Origin: Blastocystis sp. Blastoise
Taxonomy: Eukaryota > Sar > Bigyra > Opalinata > Blastocystidae
Length of the DNA stretch: 64,000 nucleotides
Assembly: GCA_039096225.1 (NCBI GenBank)
Contig: JBBPEB010000015.1
Span: 1,389,501-1,453,500, forward strand
Direction of reading: 5' to 3'
Part shown: in pieces, positions 1-14,029 of the stretch
Numbering within the stretch: position 1 is the first letter of the stretch
Layout: every line of letters starts with the position of its first letter
The notes under the pieces: model-generated
Databases searched by the model: none
The model's input: the letters and a program-made list of their open reading frames with translations, nothing else
Told to the model about the DNA's origin: nothing
Program-made: the position numbers and the translations under genes

Positions 1-83
1 TAATACAAATATTAAAAAAAAAAATAAAAACTAAATTTAAAAAAATAAAACAAAACAGAGAGAAAGAAGAAGAAAGATGATCA

Positions 84-3473
<3,390 letters not shown>

Positions 3474-6176
3474 ATAGAATAAATGATAAAATCCTTTTAT
3501 ATACTATTATCCATTTGTCATTATTACCCATGGAATGAAACTGTATACATATTTTTTCTATAAGAAGATTGTTGAAATTGTCTGAAAAAAATAAAACACT
3601 CTTTTTATTGTTGATTTATACCCAGATAAATAATATTGTAGTTAAATACGCCTTAGAACTAGTATATAAGTCATATCACACATTTTTTTGACTTTTCAAA
3701 AGAAATTATTGTCTACAAAAATGGTGAAAATTTGTAAATAGACCAAATAAAGATTGTTCTAGATTTTTTATGAAACAGTTAATATATATGAATTGATAAA
3801 TATTTAAATTATATTAATATACAAAATAAAATGATATAATAACAAATCTGAAAAAAAATCAGACATGTTAAAAACAAGTGTTTTTTCATAAAAAAAACAC
3901 AAAAAAAAAGTTGACTGCAAATCCACAAACAAAGATATGACACCCAATCGTATTATTCGTGATTATTTCTTGAATCTTAAAAGACTTCTTTTAGATAAAC
4001 TTGTCTTTAAACTGCATAAGACTCCTTCAAATGTTTTATCCTTTATAAACGATGAAATCAAGAATGAATTATAAAACATATTATCAAAAAATTCAGTAAG
4101 TTTTATACAATCTATAGAGTACTTCATCATTTCTCGTTTCATTTCGAATATATTATTTGCTTAATCCTATTTTTAATACGTTATTGTATCAAAGGAAATA
4201 TTTTTAAATGAAAATATTAACTAGTTTACCCCGTATTTGATCTTTTTTGAAATTTTATTTCAAAAATCTAGGTTTATATCTTGTTAACACATTCTCTATA
4301 TTATAGTATATATATTGAAAATAAAATAAACTGGTTATAATCAGATATTGATTACTCAAGAAACTTAAATCTAGCGGAATAATCAGTTAGATGTATGTAT
4401 AGTGATCAATAACATTTGTTTATCATTTCTTTTTATAATAATTTCTTTTGAATCTAATTTTATTACATATTATCAAGTTAATTATTGAATTTTTCTTATA
4501 ATAAAGATAATTAAATGTATAGATATTTCTATCATTCATTATTAATTCAAATGATGTTTTAAAGAACGAGTCAAACCAATAGAAGAATAGCAAATTGTCA
4601 ATGACACTAATAGTATTCAAACTATTTATTAAATAACGATTAGTAAAGACCATGAAGATGAATCTTTTATTCATCAATCTATTCTTATCAATTTTTCTGT
4701 ATTCCTAATATATATATACATAAAGTCCAGTATATAATAATAACCTAAACTACAAGTGTTTTAACAACATTATTTGTCTATATCATATATAATGTCATTT
4801 ATTTTGTTTTTTCAAACTAAAGAATTTTTTTTACTTTTCATATTTATATTCAACTGACAACTATATTATTTGTCTATACACAGTTTACTAGAAACCAATT
4901 TATTCTGGTCTCACAACCATTTCAAAAACCAATATTTTTAAAAATCCAGAAATTTTTGCATCTAGCTGTTTTATCTTAAATAAATGTTTCTAAAAAACTA
5001 TTTCATATACGAAATCATATCGTATTTTAACACAATTTACACATTACAATTATTAATATTCATCTTTATGAACAATCACTTTTATACTTTTTTCTTATTA
5101 AATACATGACACAATTTTTCAACCTTTTATTGGACCTTATAACTTTGAATTCATGTCTTTCATCCATAAAATGTTTTCAATAAAAGTCTGAAAAATACTA
5201 TTTATTCGCTCTAAATAACAATATTTTGTGATTAACTTGTTTTATTATCTTAATTGTTAAACAATCTTTAATAGAAACACCGTTATATGTTAAACACATA
5301 TATGTGAAGAAATATGAAAACAATAAGATATTGATGTTATTTGCTTCTAATTGTTAGAAAAAAAATGTTTTAAACTCAGTTATACTCATAATTTTTTTAT
5401 AATCAGTTTCTGCTTAAACAAAAATAGCACTAGTGTCATATTGTTTGAACATTTTTCATAAACCTTTTTGAATATAAATTTTTTTTTTTTATATTTATTA
5501 AATGGTAAAAAATATTTATATTTCGAATTTTCTTATATTACATTTTCTATCACCCACAATTACTAACCCTAAGTTTTTAAAATAACAACATTATCTAATG
5601 TAATTTAGAGTGAATCAGTATTTGGACTAGTACGACATTATTGTTAAAAAACCATGATAAACTACGAAAATTACAAAAATGAATTTCACAATTTTTCCAA
5701 TAGAAAACTATATAAATATTAGGTCAATTGAGAGAATTACAAACAAATTTTAGGAAAATAATACAACGAGAATGATTAATCTAAATCTTCTGAAAATACG
5801 ATCAATCTCAAATAGTATTATCAAACTCAAATAATACAGTCAAATCAATTGATTCATATCAAAATCAAACAATAGATGTTTTTTTTAATAGAACGAGTTT
5901 GATCAAGAAAAAAGTGTAACATTTGATTTTATTTGATTTCAATCAAATTGATTGATTCATATAAAAACGATTATTACAAATAAAAATATCAAACAAAGAA
6001 TTTTGTAAATATGATTGAAATCATTCAAAGTCAAATACATTAAATAATTTGTTTATCATTGTCAAAAACAAAACACATAAATATTTATATATATATTATA
6101 AAGAATAAGAATAAAATATATAAAACATATTAAATAAACAAGTGAAATGATAAAAATTAATTAATTAAATAAAGTA
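3474..6176. other. AT-rich intergenic region
   Basis: About 2.7 kb of very AT-rich DNA between the start of the GH31 gene and the next ORF. I see no conserved domain, tRNA or mobile-element end in it. The only coding-like stretch is a 45-codon ORF at 3937-4074 (+), starting MTPNRIIRDYF and ending DEIKNEL. It matches nothing I know and may be chance. A minus-strand ORF at 4423-4677 looks like compositional noise. Confidence 0.6.
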
Positions 6177-6509
6177 CTAATTAACAGGACCAGAAAGAAT
6201 TGAATCTTGACTGTCATTCCAAAAAGTGGATGGAATAACAGGAGAAGAAGATCTACTTCTAGGAATATTCGTAGATAATCCCATATTTCTTAAATATTGA
6301 TGTTGAGCTTCTAAATGATTTTGAGATTGTCTTCCATTTGCTTGCTTCATTTCATTAAGAAATGCTTTATAAATTACACACTCATTTTCTCTTAATGGAC
6401 TACTTTCAATTGTTGAATTTGTTAGAAAAACTAATCCTTTTATGTAATCGTAATATGTATCCTGTTTCATTTCGAATCTTTGAGAAGTTGGCCAGACTAT
6501 TTTGCGCAA
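6177..6509 (-). CDS. Small hypothetical protein, possibly partial
   Basis: A 110-codon frame (MRKIVWPTSQRF... ending ILSGPVN) with ordinary, non-repetitive composition, including a basic/Ser-rich stretch (RSRSSSP) and a Gln-rich stretch. I do not recognise the family. Just upstream on the same strand (6510-6600) a different frame continues with coding-like sequence (EFISGKKWSFSG). The gene may therefore extend upstream and be frameshifted or truncated. It lies only 160 bp from the left end of the hAT element, so it could be a host gene remnant or an accessory ORF of an older transposon. The function is unknown and it may not be expressed. Confidence 0.35.
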   Translation of the reverse strand: MRKIVWPTSQRFEMKQDTYYDYIKGLVFLTNSTIESSPLRENECVIYKAFLNEMKQANGRQSQNHLEAQHQYLRNMGLSTNIPRSRSSSPVIPSTFWNDSQDSILSGPVN

Positions 6510-6667
6510 TTAATTTTCACGCTTCATTGGCGATAAAGTCAGACCAGAAAATGATCATTTTTTTCCACTGATAAATTCGAGAATTTCACGATTATTTCTA
6601 TAGTTTGAACCGAAACAGAATTATTTCTAAAAAAGTTGGTACCAACTAAGAATTTTTCTTAGGATAA

Positions 6668-6690
6668 TAGAGCGGTTCAAAAGTTGTGAC
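6668..6690 (+). repeat. hAT left terminal inverted repeat
   Basis: Nineteen bases from 6668 are the exact reverse complement of 9605-9623. The next bases (GACAAAT against ATTTGTC) extend the match with one mismatch. The GTCGCAACTT-type subterminal repeats begin immediately inside. Confidence 0.85.
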
Positions 6691-7289
6691 AAATCGAGTT
6701 GCGACAAATTTCACAACTTGTCGCAACTTGTCGCAATTTGTCGCAACTTTTTAAACCACGAATAATGGCGAGAGTCCCGCGATTATTTTATTAATTTGGC
6801 AACTAAAAAAGACTTGTTTAAACAAAGAATTCAGTATCGCAATTTGTCACAACTTTGTCACAACTTTTCATTTAAACACATTTAGACCTATTCTGTATAA
6901 ATAGAAAATATGATAATTCATGAAATCCATAGTGGTGAATATAATAAGCATCAATCATTATTTAAATACTTAGTTTAAACAAAGAAAAGCATTAAAAATA
7001 CTTTTTAAAAAATCATGAATATTTTTTTTACAGTCAAAAAAATGAAATATTCACGGGACATTATTAATTTTCAGTCATTTTAAAATGTATAAATAATTGA
7101 AAGAAATCATCTCATTTTCATTAATTTATATTTCTATATAAATCGTTCTTTCAATATAGATTCATTCATCTATTCATAAAGTCTTCTTTAATACTCATTT
7201 CTATCAATAAAATATCATTCTAAGAATCAAAAGAAGTATATATATGTATTCATCATTCTTAGTTATCTTTAGATATAGTTAAAAAAACA

Positions 7290-9453
7290 ATGAAACAATC
7301 TAATAATCATAAATTGAAAAGAAAAGAAAAGAAGAAGTCTTCATCTACTAAGAAAAATGAGAATGTTAGAACGAGAATCTACAAAATGAATCCAATAAGT
7401 CGTTTAACAAAAATAAAATTATCATCCACTATGAATGAAGAAGAAAGAAATGTTTTATATCAAAGAATAATAATCTTCGTTGTATTTATTGTAATTGTAT
7501 TGTAGATCATAAAAGATTATCTTCTATTAATAAACATCTCAATACTGATATGCATATTTCTAATATGAATGCATTCATGAAAGAAAAGTCTGCTACTGTA
7601 TCTTCTGTAAAGAAAACTAATATTAAAAATAGAATTATTGAATCTAATGTGAATTATATAAGATTTGAAAAATTAATAGAATTATTCTTAGAAGAATGTA
7701 TTCCTATTAATAAATTCAAGAAACCTCAATTTAGAATGAAATTGAAAAATATATTTGAAATGAATAATAATAATATGCCATGTTATAATACTATTCAAAA
7801 ACGAATTATACCTAAATTATATGATGAACGTATTCAATATGTAAAAATGAATTTAGATAAATGTTCTCTAGCTGTTCTATGTGATTCTTCTACTTCAGAT
7901 GCTGGTTCTAATTATTTATCAATAATCGTAAGAAGATTGAATTCTTTCAATTTGAATGAACCTTTCTACTTAATAAACTTGAAAAGAATGGAAAATCAAA
8001 AATCAAATAATTTTCTTTCAATCATTCAAGATACATTAGAAGAATGGAATATTAAGAGAAAACAATTTAAATCGTTTCATACAGATAACTGTAATACTAT
8101 GCGAAATGCTGGTAATAATTATGAATCGATTTTTTGTGATGGAATTTATTGTGGATGTTTTATGCATATGATTAATCTAGTAGCTGAAAAACTAAAAGAT
8201 GGTTTTATTAATACAAAATCATTTATTAATCTCATTAATTCATCATTTCGTTTCTTTAGAAAGAAAAATGATTTATGGTTATCCTTTCTAAAGATAAATA
8301 ATCTTCCTTCGTCTTCTTTCTTTTCTTATGTCGAAACACGATGGATATCTTGGTATAAATCATTAAGATATATTTTGAAACATTTTAAATATTTGAAATC
8401 ATTCTATGAATATTTAGAAACATTGGATATGTTAAGTGAAAAAGATAAAGAAATATTGAATATTCTTGAAAATAATCAATTATCTTCTTCTTTACAAATC
8501 GAAATGTCGATTCTCTTGAAGAGTGGGATAATGTTTGAAGAAATATTAAAATTATTATCAAATGATAATTTTCAATGTTGTAATGTTTCTAGTTTGATAG
8601 ATGAAATTGAAGAAGAATTGAAGAATTCAAAAGATAATATAATTATGATAGTGAATGAAATATGTGAAGAAAATAATTTATCAAATGTTCAATCTTCATT
8701 TATTCAAGAATATAAGAAAAGTATATTTATTATTTATTATTTATTTATATTATATAGGTTTTACGAATACATTATTAAAATTGAAAGAAATCAAAACAAT
8801 GAATAAGAAACAAATGATATTTTATAATGAAGTAAAATATTTCAATCCTTTCTTGATGTCTTCTTCATTTCCTTCTTTCACTTCATCTGAATTTTTAGAT
8901 ATAGAAAAGAAAGATTATTTATTATGTGTTTCAAAATTGAAAGATTTTATAGATAATGAGAAGAAATAAAATGAATGTTTTCCTCAAAATATGATAAGTA
9001 AAGAACAAATGATAAAATTCTATTTTCCTCTTCTTAAACAAATTTCTTCTTTTTCTAAAATAATTCCTTTCATTCTTCAATTACCTTCTACTACTGTTAG
9101 TGTAGAAAGATCTTTCTCTTTTATGAATATTTTATTTACAAAGAATAAATTTGGTTATTCTGATGATAATTTGTTTAGAGATTTATTTTTCTATATGAAT
9201 CCACAAATAGATAATGTTTTCAATTCAAAATGATTCAATGATTATTGAAGATGAAATAGATACTACAATTGATGATTCTTCAATGACAATTATAGATGAT
9301 AATGAATCAATAACAAATGAAAGTGAAAATGACGATTTTAATTCTAATTTCAATTCAAATAGTGTTTTATCTGATTCTCTTGATGATATTTTATCAATTT
9401 CTTTTGATAATTTATCTACTTTTAGTAATGTTTCAGAAATCAATCTTGATTAA
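7290..9453 (+). pseudogene. hAT transposase, frameshifted and with an internal stop
   Basis: The product would cut and paste the hAT element. Order: a basic N-terminus (7290-7440); a BED-type zinc finger (CIYC...HL...H, about 7470-7555); an RNase-H-like core with LCDSSTSDAG (~7865) and CFMHMINLVAEKL (~8155-8195); and the hAT C-terminal dimerisation segment with LPSTTVSVERSFSFM (~9080-9125). The N-terminal frame (7290-7505) and the zinc-finger frame differ, so a frameshift lies near 7440-7475. A 37-nt intron (8721-8757, GTATAT...ATAG) restores the frame to the next exon. A TAA at 8967-8969 is in frame with the dimerisation exon. The acidic tail at 9214-9453 is in yet another frame. Taken together this is an inactive copy. 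Confidence 0.8.
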
Positions 9454-9596
9454 TATTTTTCTTCAATTATTTATAATTTATATTTTATATGTTTTATTTA
9501 TGTTTTCTTTATTAAAAATTTGTTTTGTTTATAAAAATAATGTTTAAAATGTGTCGCAACTTGTCGCAACTTTTTCGTAACTTTTGTCACAACTTG

Positions 9597-9698
9597 ATTT
9601 GTCGCAACTTTTGAACCGCTCTAGTTTTCTTTATTAAAAATTTGTTTTGTTTATAAAAAAATGTTTTTAAAAATGTCGCAACTTTTGAACCACTCTAC
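9597..9698 (-). repeat. hAT right terminal inverted repeat, duplicated
   Basis: Two right termini, closing at 9623 (GAACCGCTCTA) and 9698 (GAACCACTCTA), are separated by a copy of the internal sequence that also lies at 9504-9560. The inner one matches the left end perfectly; the outer one has a G-to-A change. A local tandem duplication explains the pair. Confidence 0.8.
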
Positions 9699-9803
9699 TG
9701 TTTATACATTTTTATCTGATGGATTAAAAAGAAATATTTCAGAGGATTACTTTTATTTTTAGATATACAAGAGTGTTTATGGTATTTAATTCATTTACAA
9801 GTA

Positions 9804-9850
9804 CTAGGGTCACGCCGCAGGTCCGGGGCCTAACGGCACCGGACCGCGGC
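9804..9850 (-). other. H1 Helitron 3' end: terminal hairpin and CTAG
   Basis: In this AT-rich genome the GC-rich palindrome stands out. Stem segments pair 9814-9818 (GCCGC) with 9846-9850 (GCGGC), 9820-9826 (GGTCCGG) with 9839-9845 (CCGGACC), and 9828-9830 (GCC) with 9835-9837 (GGC), closed by a TAAC loop. Six bases separate the stem from CTAG (9804-9807), giving the 10-nt hairpin-to-end spacing known for Helitrons. It probably acts as the 3' transposition terminator. Confidence 0.88.
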
Positions 9851-10033
9851 TGCAATGAATAATAAGTGTTTGGTTTTTATACAATTTCTTTCCTTATTAT
9901 CTATAATATATTATATATTATATATTATATATTATATATTATATAATATGTATTATTTATTAAATATTATCTATTAGATGTTACTTATTATATATAATAT
10001 ATTATATATATTATACATTATTTTAATAAAACT

Positions 10034-10101
10034 TCTTATACTCTATATGGAGAGTAACAATCATTTATTGATTGTTATCAGGTTCAATTCCTGATATAAG
10101 A
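10034..10101 (+). other. tRNA-like structure in H1 (3' copy)
   Basis: A 68-nt cloverleaf-like fold. The acceptor TCTTATA pairs perfectly with TATAAGA. The D-like arm is CTCT/AGAG, the anticodon-like stem CAATC/GATTG has a 7-nt loop, and the T-like arm TCAGG/CCTGA has loop TTCAATT and so contains a B box (GGTTCAATTCC). Positions 8-9 are missing, so it is not a canonical tRNA. Related copies lie at 23345 and 25431. No T-run follows directly. Confidence 0.6.
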
Positions 10102-10229
10102 ATTAAATAGATTATTTAAATAATATCTGAAAAACTAAAAACAAAAAAAAATATATAAATTCTTGTTTGATTCATTATATTTGTTATTTATTTTTTTTTA
10201 AATATATTTTGTATTTATAAATAGTTTAG

Positions 10230-11205
10230 TTACTTTTTTAATCATTATGGAATTTCTAAAGCTAATAAATCTCGAAATGGGTCACAATGTGAAGTATTGA
10301 AAAATATTTTTATTTTATTAAATTAATTTAAATAGATTAGAATAAAGTAGTTTAAACTATTTTTAACCATTTCATAAAACTAAAACAAATTTAACACAAC
10401 AATATCAACATTTATTTTCACATTAACGACTTAAACACATAGTTTTAGAATTAATATTAATGAAATCAATCTAAATAGAATTTTTATACATAACAGTATC
10501 AACAATATCGCTTTTAGAGAGACTTTACCATTTCGATATCCACTGTATCAAAATCGTTTTAGACATAACTTTCACACAGTATAGATCTCATTGTATTATT
10601 TATTAATTATAGTTTAATGTCTTGAATCTCTGACCTCATGACGCTTTTTAATACATTTTGAAAAATTGACACACTTATAGTTAATTTAAAACTCTAATAT
10701 TTAAACACTATACTCAACATAACTCTATCAATACATTAGTTACCATTTTAACACTCTTTATAAACATTTTACATTTGGTCATACACTTTTTCAAGAGTAT
10801 TTTTGTCACTTCTTTTAATATAATTTAGACTATAGTTCATAGTTTGATAAATAAAATGTTTTATATTGAATCTCGTCCGTTGAGTAACTTATTTCTACAT
10901 TTAAAAAAATAAACCCCTTTAAACTTGTTTTTAAAAGTCAAAATTTTCATAGTATAATAAAAACACAATTTTAAACAAAGAAGCTAACTCTTTAAAATTT
11001 CTAGACAACTCAAACACATTGTTAATTAACTTTTCAAAAATGAAATTCTCTTAATTTTTAATATGTTGTAGAATTTAGCTTAGTGTATATTAAATCATTT
11101 TTTAGAATTTCGAATCTCTTAGTTTAAGAACCCCTTTTTACAATTTTTTAAATTTTACAACCTTAAACTTACTTTTATGACTTTATATTTACACAATAAT
11201 ATATA
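10230..11205. repeat. ~244-bp divergent tandem repeats, H1 3' block
   Basis: The anchor TTGAATCTC recurs at 10622 and 10866, and as a variant near 11110, giving a 244-bp period. The text between anchors is similar but diverged. Related blocks lie at 23500-24290 and 25600-26880. There is no coding potential. In H1 this block occupies the place where the helicase lies in H2. Confidence 0.7.
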
Positions 11206-11600
11206 TATGCAAGATGAATTAGTGGAGAAAAACAAAACTTAAATATCTCAATCATTGACAGTATTAAATCAGTTATACTATATAAAGTTAAAAGTGGACA
11301 ATAGATATTTTAAATTAAATTGAATCCAAACATTTAAAAACTTGACACTATTTAATATATTAAGTAATTGAAGAATTATCTTAATAGTCGACACAATTTA
11401 AATAAAAAAAAAAAAAAGAAAAAGAACAAAACAAAAATAGAACAAAAAAAAAAATTTAAATATAAAATAGCTAAAAAGATAAAAAAAACATAAATAAAAA
11501 AATAATATAAAGAAAAAAAAATAATAAAAAACTATAAAAAATAAAAAATAATAATAATAATAAGAAAAAAAAAAAAAAAAAAAACTAAAAAAAAAAAAAA
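11205..11600 (-). other. H1 remnant of the large Helitron intron
   Basis: The segment around 11210-11400 (TAGTGGAG..., then CTTAATAGTCGACAC) matches 20165-20410 inside the large intron of H2. An A-rich stretch with many AAAAAAA runs (11400-11600) follows. No gene is seen here. The homology break near 11205 marks where H1 loses the helicase half. Confidence 0.6.
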
Positions 11601-12959
11601 TCTAAACATAACCATAACACTAAGAGAACCTATATAGATAAAAGATATATATATATATAATAAGAGATAGTATAATAAATATATCTAACATATATATATA
11701 TACCTTCAGTATTAAAAACTATTCACACCATCACTATATAGATATAAGATATAGATATATTAAAAGAAATATTATAAATATTTGTTATATATATATATAT
11801 ATATATATACCTTTAGATACATTTTTATTATTAAAATGAAAGCTAACATTAGGGTGATAAGATCCCCTATTAGAAAAGACACCTATATATAATATAATAA
11901 ATGATAAAATATATATAAACAATAAATATATATATATACCTTCTAAAGAAGGAACAGAGGAAACACCATGATATCTTAACTGACTTGAAGAACCTATATA
12001 TAATGAAAAGATAATTAATAAATCAAAAAAAAAAGAAAGGAAGAAATAAGAATATACCTGTATCATTATTACCATTAATCCAAGACTCCATAAGAAAAGA
12101 ACGACCTATATAAGATAAAAATAATAATAAACTAAATTAAATTTAAAAAGTAGACATACCTTCATCATTAATACGTTCAGCAACTACAACCACAACAGTA
12201 GAATAACCTATAAAGAAACAGTAATAGACAAATAATAAATAAAAAAAAAATAATAATAAATGAATGACAATATATATATACCTTTAATATCATATGAGCA
12301 GTCTACCTGATCACCAACAACATCCATAGCAACATTTACATCAATAAAACAAACCTATATATATAAAAGTAAAAAAAGAAAAATAAATGAATGACAACAT
12401 ACCTTCAACACCACACAGACATCTATTATCAACATCACTGTTAACATGTACAACAACTGAAGAACCTATATATATAGAAATAATAAAAAAATAATAATAA
12501 AATATAAAAAAAAAAAATAAATGATTGGTAACATACCATCTATAAAGCAAGAAGAACCTACATCAACACCGATATCACTATTGGAATCACTTACAATAAC
12601 AGAAGAACCTATATATAAAGAAAAGTTAAAAAAATAAAAACAAATCATTGACAACATACCTTCACAGTTAGCATAACAGGCAACACCACCACCTCTGTAT
12701 GATACAAATAACATAGAACAACCTAAAATAATATAATAAATAATTAATAAAAAAAGAAATGGAAAATATATACCTTTAAGACCATCAGAGCAAGTACCAC
12801 CAAGACTAAGAACATACATAACTGGATTCTATTGAGTAGAAGAACCTAAATATGAATACTAATAACAAATAGATACAATATACCTGATTTTCTTTGAAAT
12901 ATAAATTATTTTTTATTTCCAGACCTCCACCTTGAAGCAATTTTGTTGTTCTTAGACAT
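11600..12959 (-). pseudogene. H1 copy of the Helitron micro-exon array, with premature stops
   Basis: This mirrors the N-terminal exons of the H2 gene: a first exon (ATG at 12959, MSKNNKIASRWRS...) followed by micro-exons bounded by TATATAG and GTATAT. Recognisable modules include GSSSQLRYHGVSSVPSLE, GVFSNRGSYHPNVSF, GSSVIVSDSNSDIGVD and GCSMLFVSYRGGGVACY, each starting with the phase-1 Gly seen in H2. TAA at 12906-12908 stops exon 1 after 17 codons, where H2 has a sense codon. TAG at 12829-12831 interrupts exon 2 (ACT CAA TAG against ACT CAA CAG in H2). No Rep/helicase exon follows. The array is degenerate but its modules differ in sequence from those of H2. Confidence 0.7.
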
Positions 12960-13734
12960 CATAATTAATAATTTAATATATAAATGAGTATTAGATTATG
13001 TATTTAACAATCCTATTTCATTTGAATTAATAAATATAATAGGGTCTATTTTTAAAATATGCTTCTTAAAACATAATAGAAATCAAAAATAGCCTTAATT
13101 TTTCATTGATTTTATTACAAAAGTAATAATTGGGTCATTCTGGTTTAAAATCATTTTGGGTACCCAAAAAACATAGTTCTTTACTCTTTTTTAAATATTT
13201 TATTGTATTGATTGACTTAGTGTGTTTTATTTATTTATTTAAAGTTATTTAACTTAGTATTATATTTATCTATTTATATACTAATTTATTTATTTAAAAT
13301 AATACACTTCTTTATAGGATTCTCTTGTATTTGCCTTGGTTGTCATGGTTAGTGGTTCTTGAAGTGGTCCTGGTTAAATGAAATGGTTTATTTAGTGTCA
13401 GGTATATAAATATATATATTTTTTATAATATTTCATTTTTAATTCATTTGTTTCTTTAATTGTTTCTTTTTTTATTATCTTTTTGGTTTATATTTTCTTT
13501 ATATATAATTAATCAATAGATTATTAGTTATTTTTATTCTATAGGGAAGAAAATGTAACTGATGTGTGTGTTATACTCTTCGTTTTTTCATGTCTTTCTT
13601 TTAAATCTGTGGTTTCAGGTTGATTTATATGTATATATTTATATTTTATTTATTATTTTTGTTATTTATTGTTTCTTTATTTATTTATATTTTATTTATT
13701 AAATTTATTTTATTTATTTATTTATTTATTTATT

Positions 13735-13777
<43 letters not shown>

Positions 13778-13782
13778 TTATA
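12960..13782. other. H1 upstream region and TTTA microsatellite
   Basis: This aligns along its length with 22048-22860 of H2. Shared blocks include GGGTCATT...TTTTGGGTACCCAAAAA, GAAGTGGTCCTGGTT and GGAAGAAAATGT. It ends in a run of about 20 TTTA units (13690-13780), into which H2 inserted. Several splice-like borders (TATAGGATTCT, TGTCAGGTATATAA) suggest a transcribed leader, but no clear ORF is present. Confidence 0.6.
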
Positions 13783-13829
13783 CTAGGGTAACGCCGCTGG
13801 CGCACCGCCTAACGGCGACGCGCCGCGGC
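13783..13829 (-). other. H2 Helitron 3' end: terminal hairpin and CTAG
   Basis: Paired segments: 13793-13797 GCCGC with 13825-13829 GCGGC; 13799-13803 GGCGC with 13820-13824 GCGCC; 13806-13809 CGCC with 13814-13817 GGCG. A TAAC loop closes the stem and a symmetrical AC/AC internal loop separates the inner helices. The base changes relative to H1 are compensatory, so the structure itself is under selection. CTAG is at 13783-13786. Confidence 0.88.
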
Positions 13830-14029
13830 TGCGTTGTTCAGTTGTGTTTTAAATTTTTTTATTAAACTTTATAGAACAAAACCATTTTTTTATTATAAAC
13901 ATTTTAAAAACAAATAAAAAGTGAAAAAGTAAAAAATTAAAAAGAACAAATATTTAACAAACATAAAACAAATAAAACAAAAGAAACAAAAGAAATAAAA
14001 GAAGAGAGGAGAAAAAAAAAATAAAGCAT

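Larger units (their letters stand above)
6668..9698 (+). mobile_element. hAT-superfamily DNA transposon, decayed
   Basis: The left end TAGAGCGGTTCAAAAGTTG (6668-6686) is the exact reverse complement of the right end at 9605-9623. A second, slightly diverged right end closes at 9698 (CAACTTTTGAACCACTCTA). The ends start TAGAG, fitting the hAT YARNG rule. Many copies of GTCGCAACTT lie just inside both ends (6690-6760, 6836-6865, 9550-9615), as expected for subterminal transposase-binding repeats. The right end is duplicated: about 75 bp starting GTTTTCTTTATTAAAAATTT occur at 9504 and again at 9624. I found no 8-bp target duplication beside either right end. The element encodes the broken transposase at 7290-9453. 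Confidence 0.8.

Noticed and set aside
3937-4074. 45-codon ORF MTPNRIIRDYF...
   Set aside because: Composition is coding-like but it is isolated, short and matches nothing; kept only as a note in the intergenic entry.
9804-9858. GC-rich palindrome as a self-cleaving (twister-like) ribozyme
   Set aside because: It has CCTAAC in a loop, which first suggested twister, but the internal loops and pseudoknot partners are absent. The placement 10 nt from CTAG at both Helitron 3' ends explains it better.
10034-10101. Functional suppressor tRNA (loop could read as anticodon TTA)
   Set aside because: Positions 8-9 are missing, sister copies have 5- and 6-nt anticodon loops, and the Pol III A box is poor. 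Decoding is unlikely.
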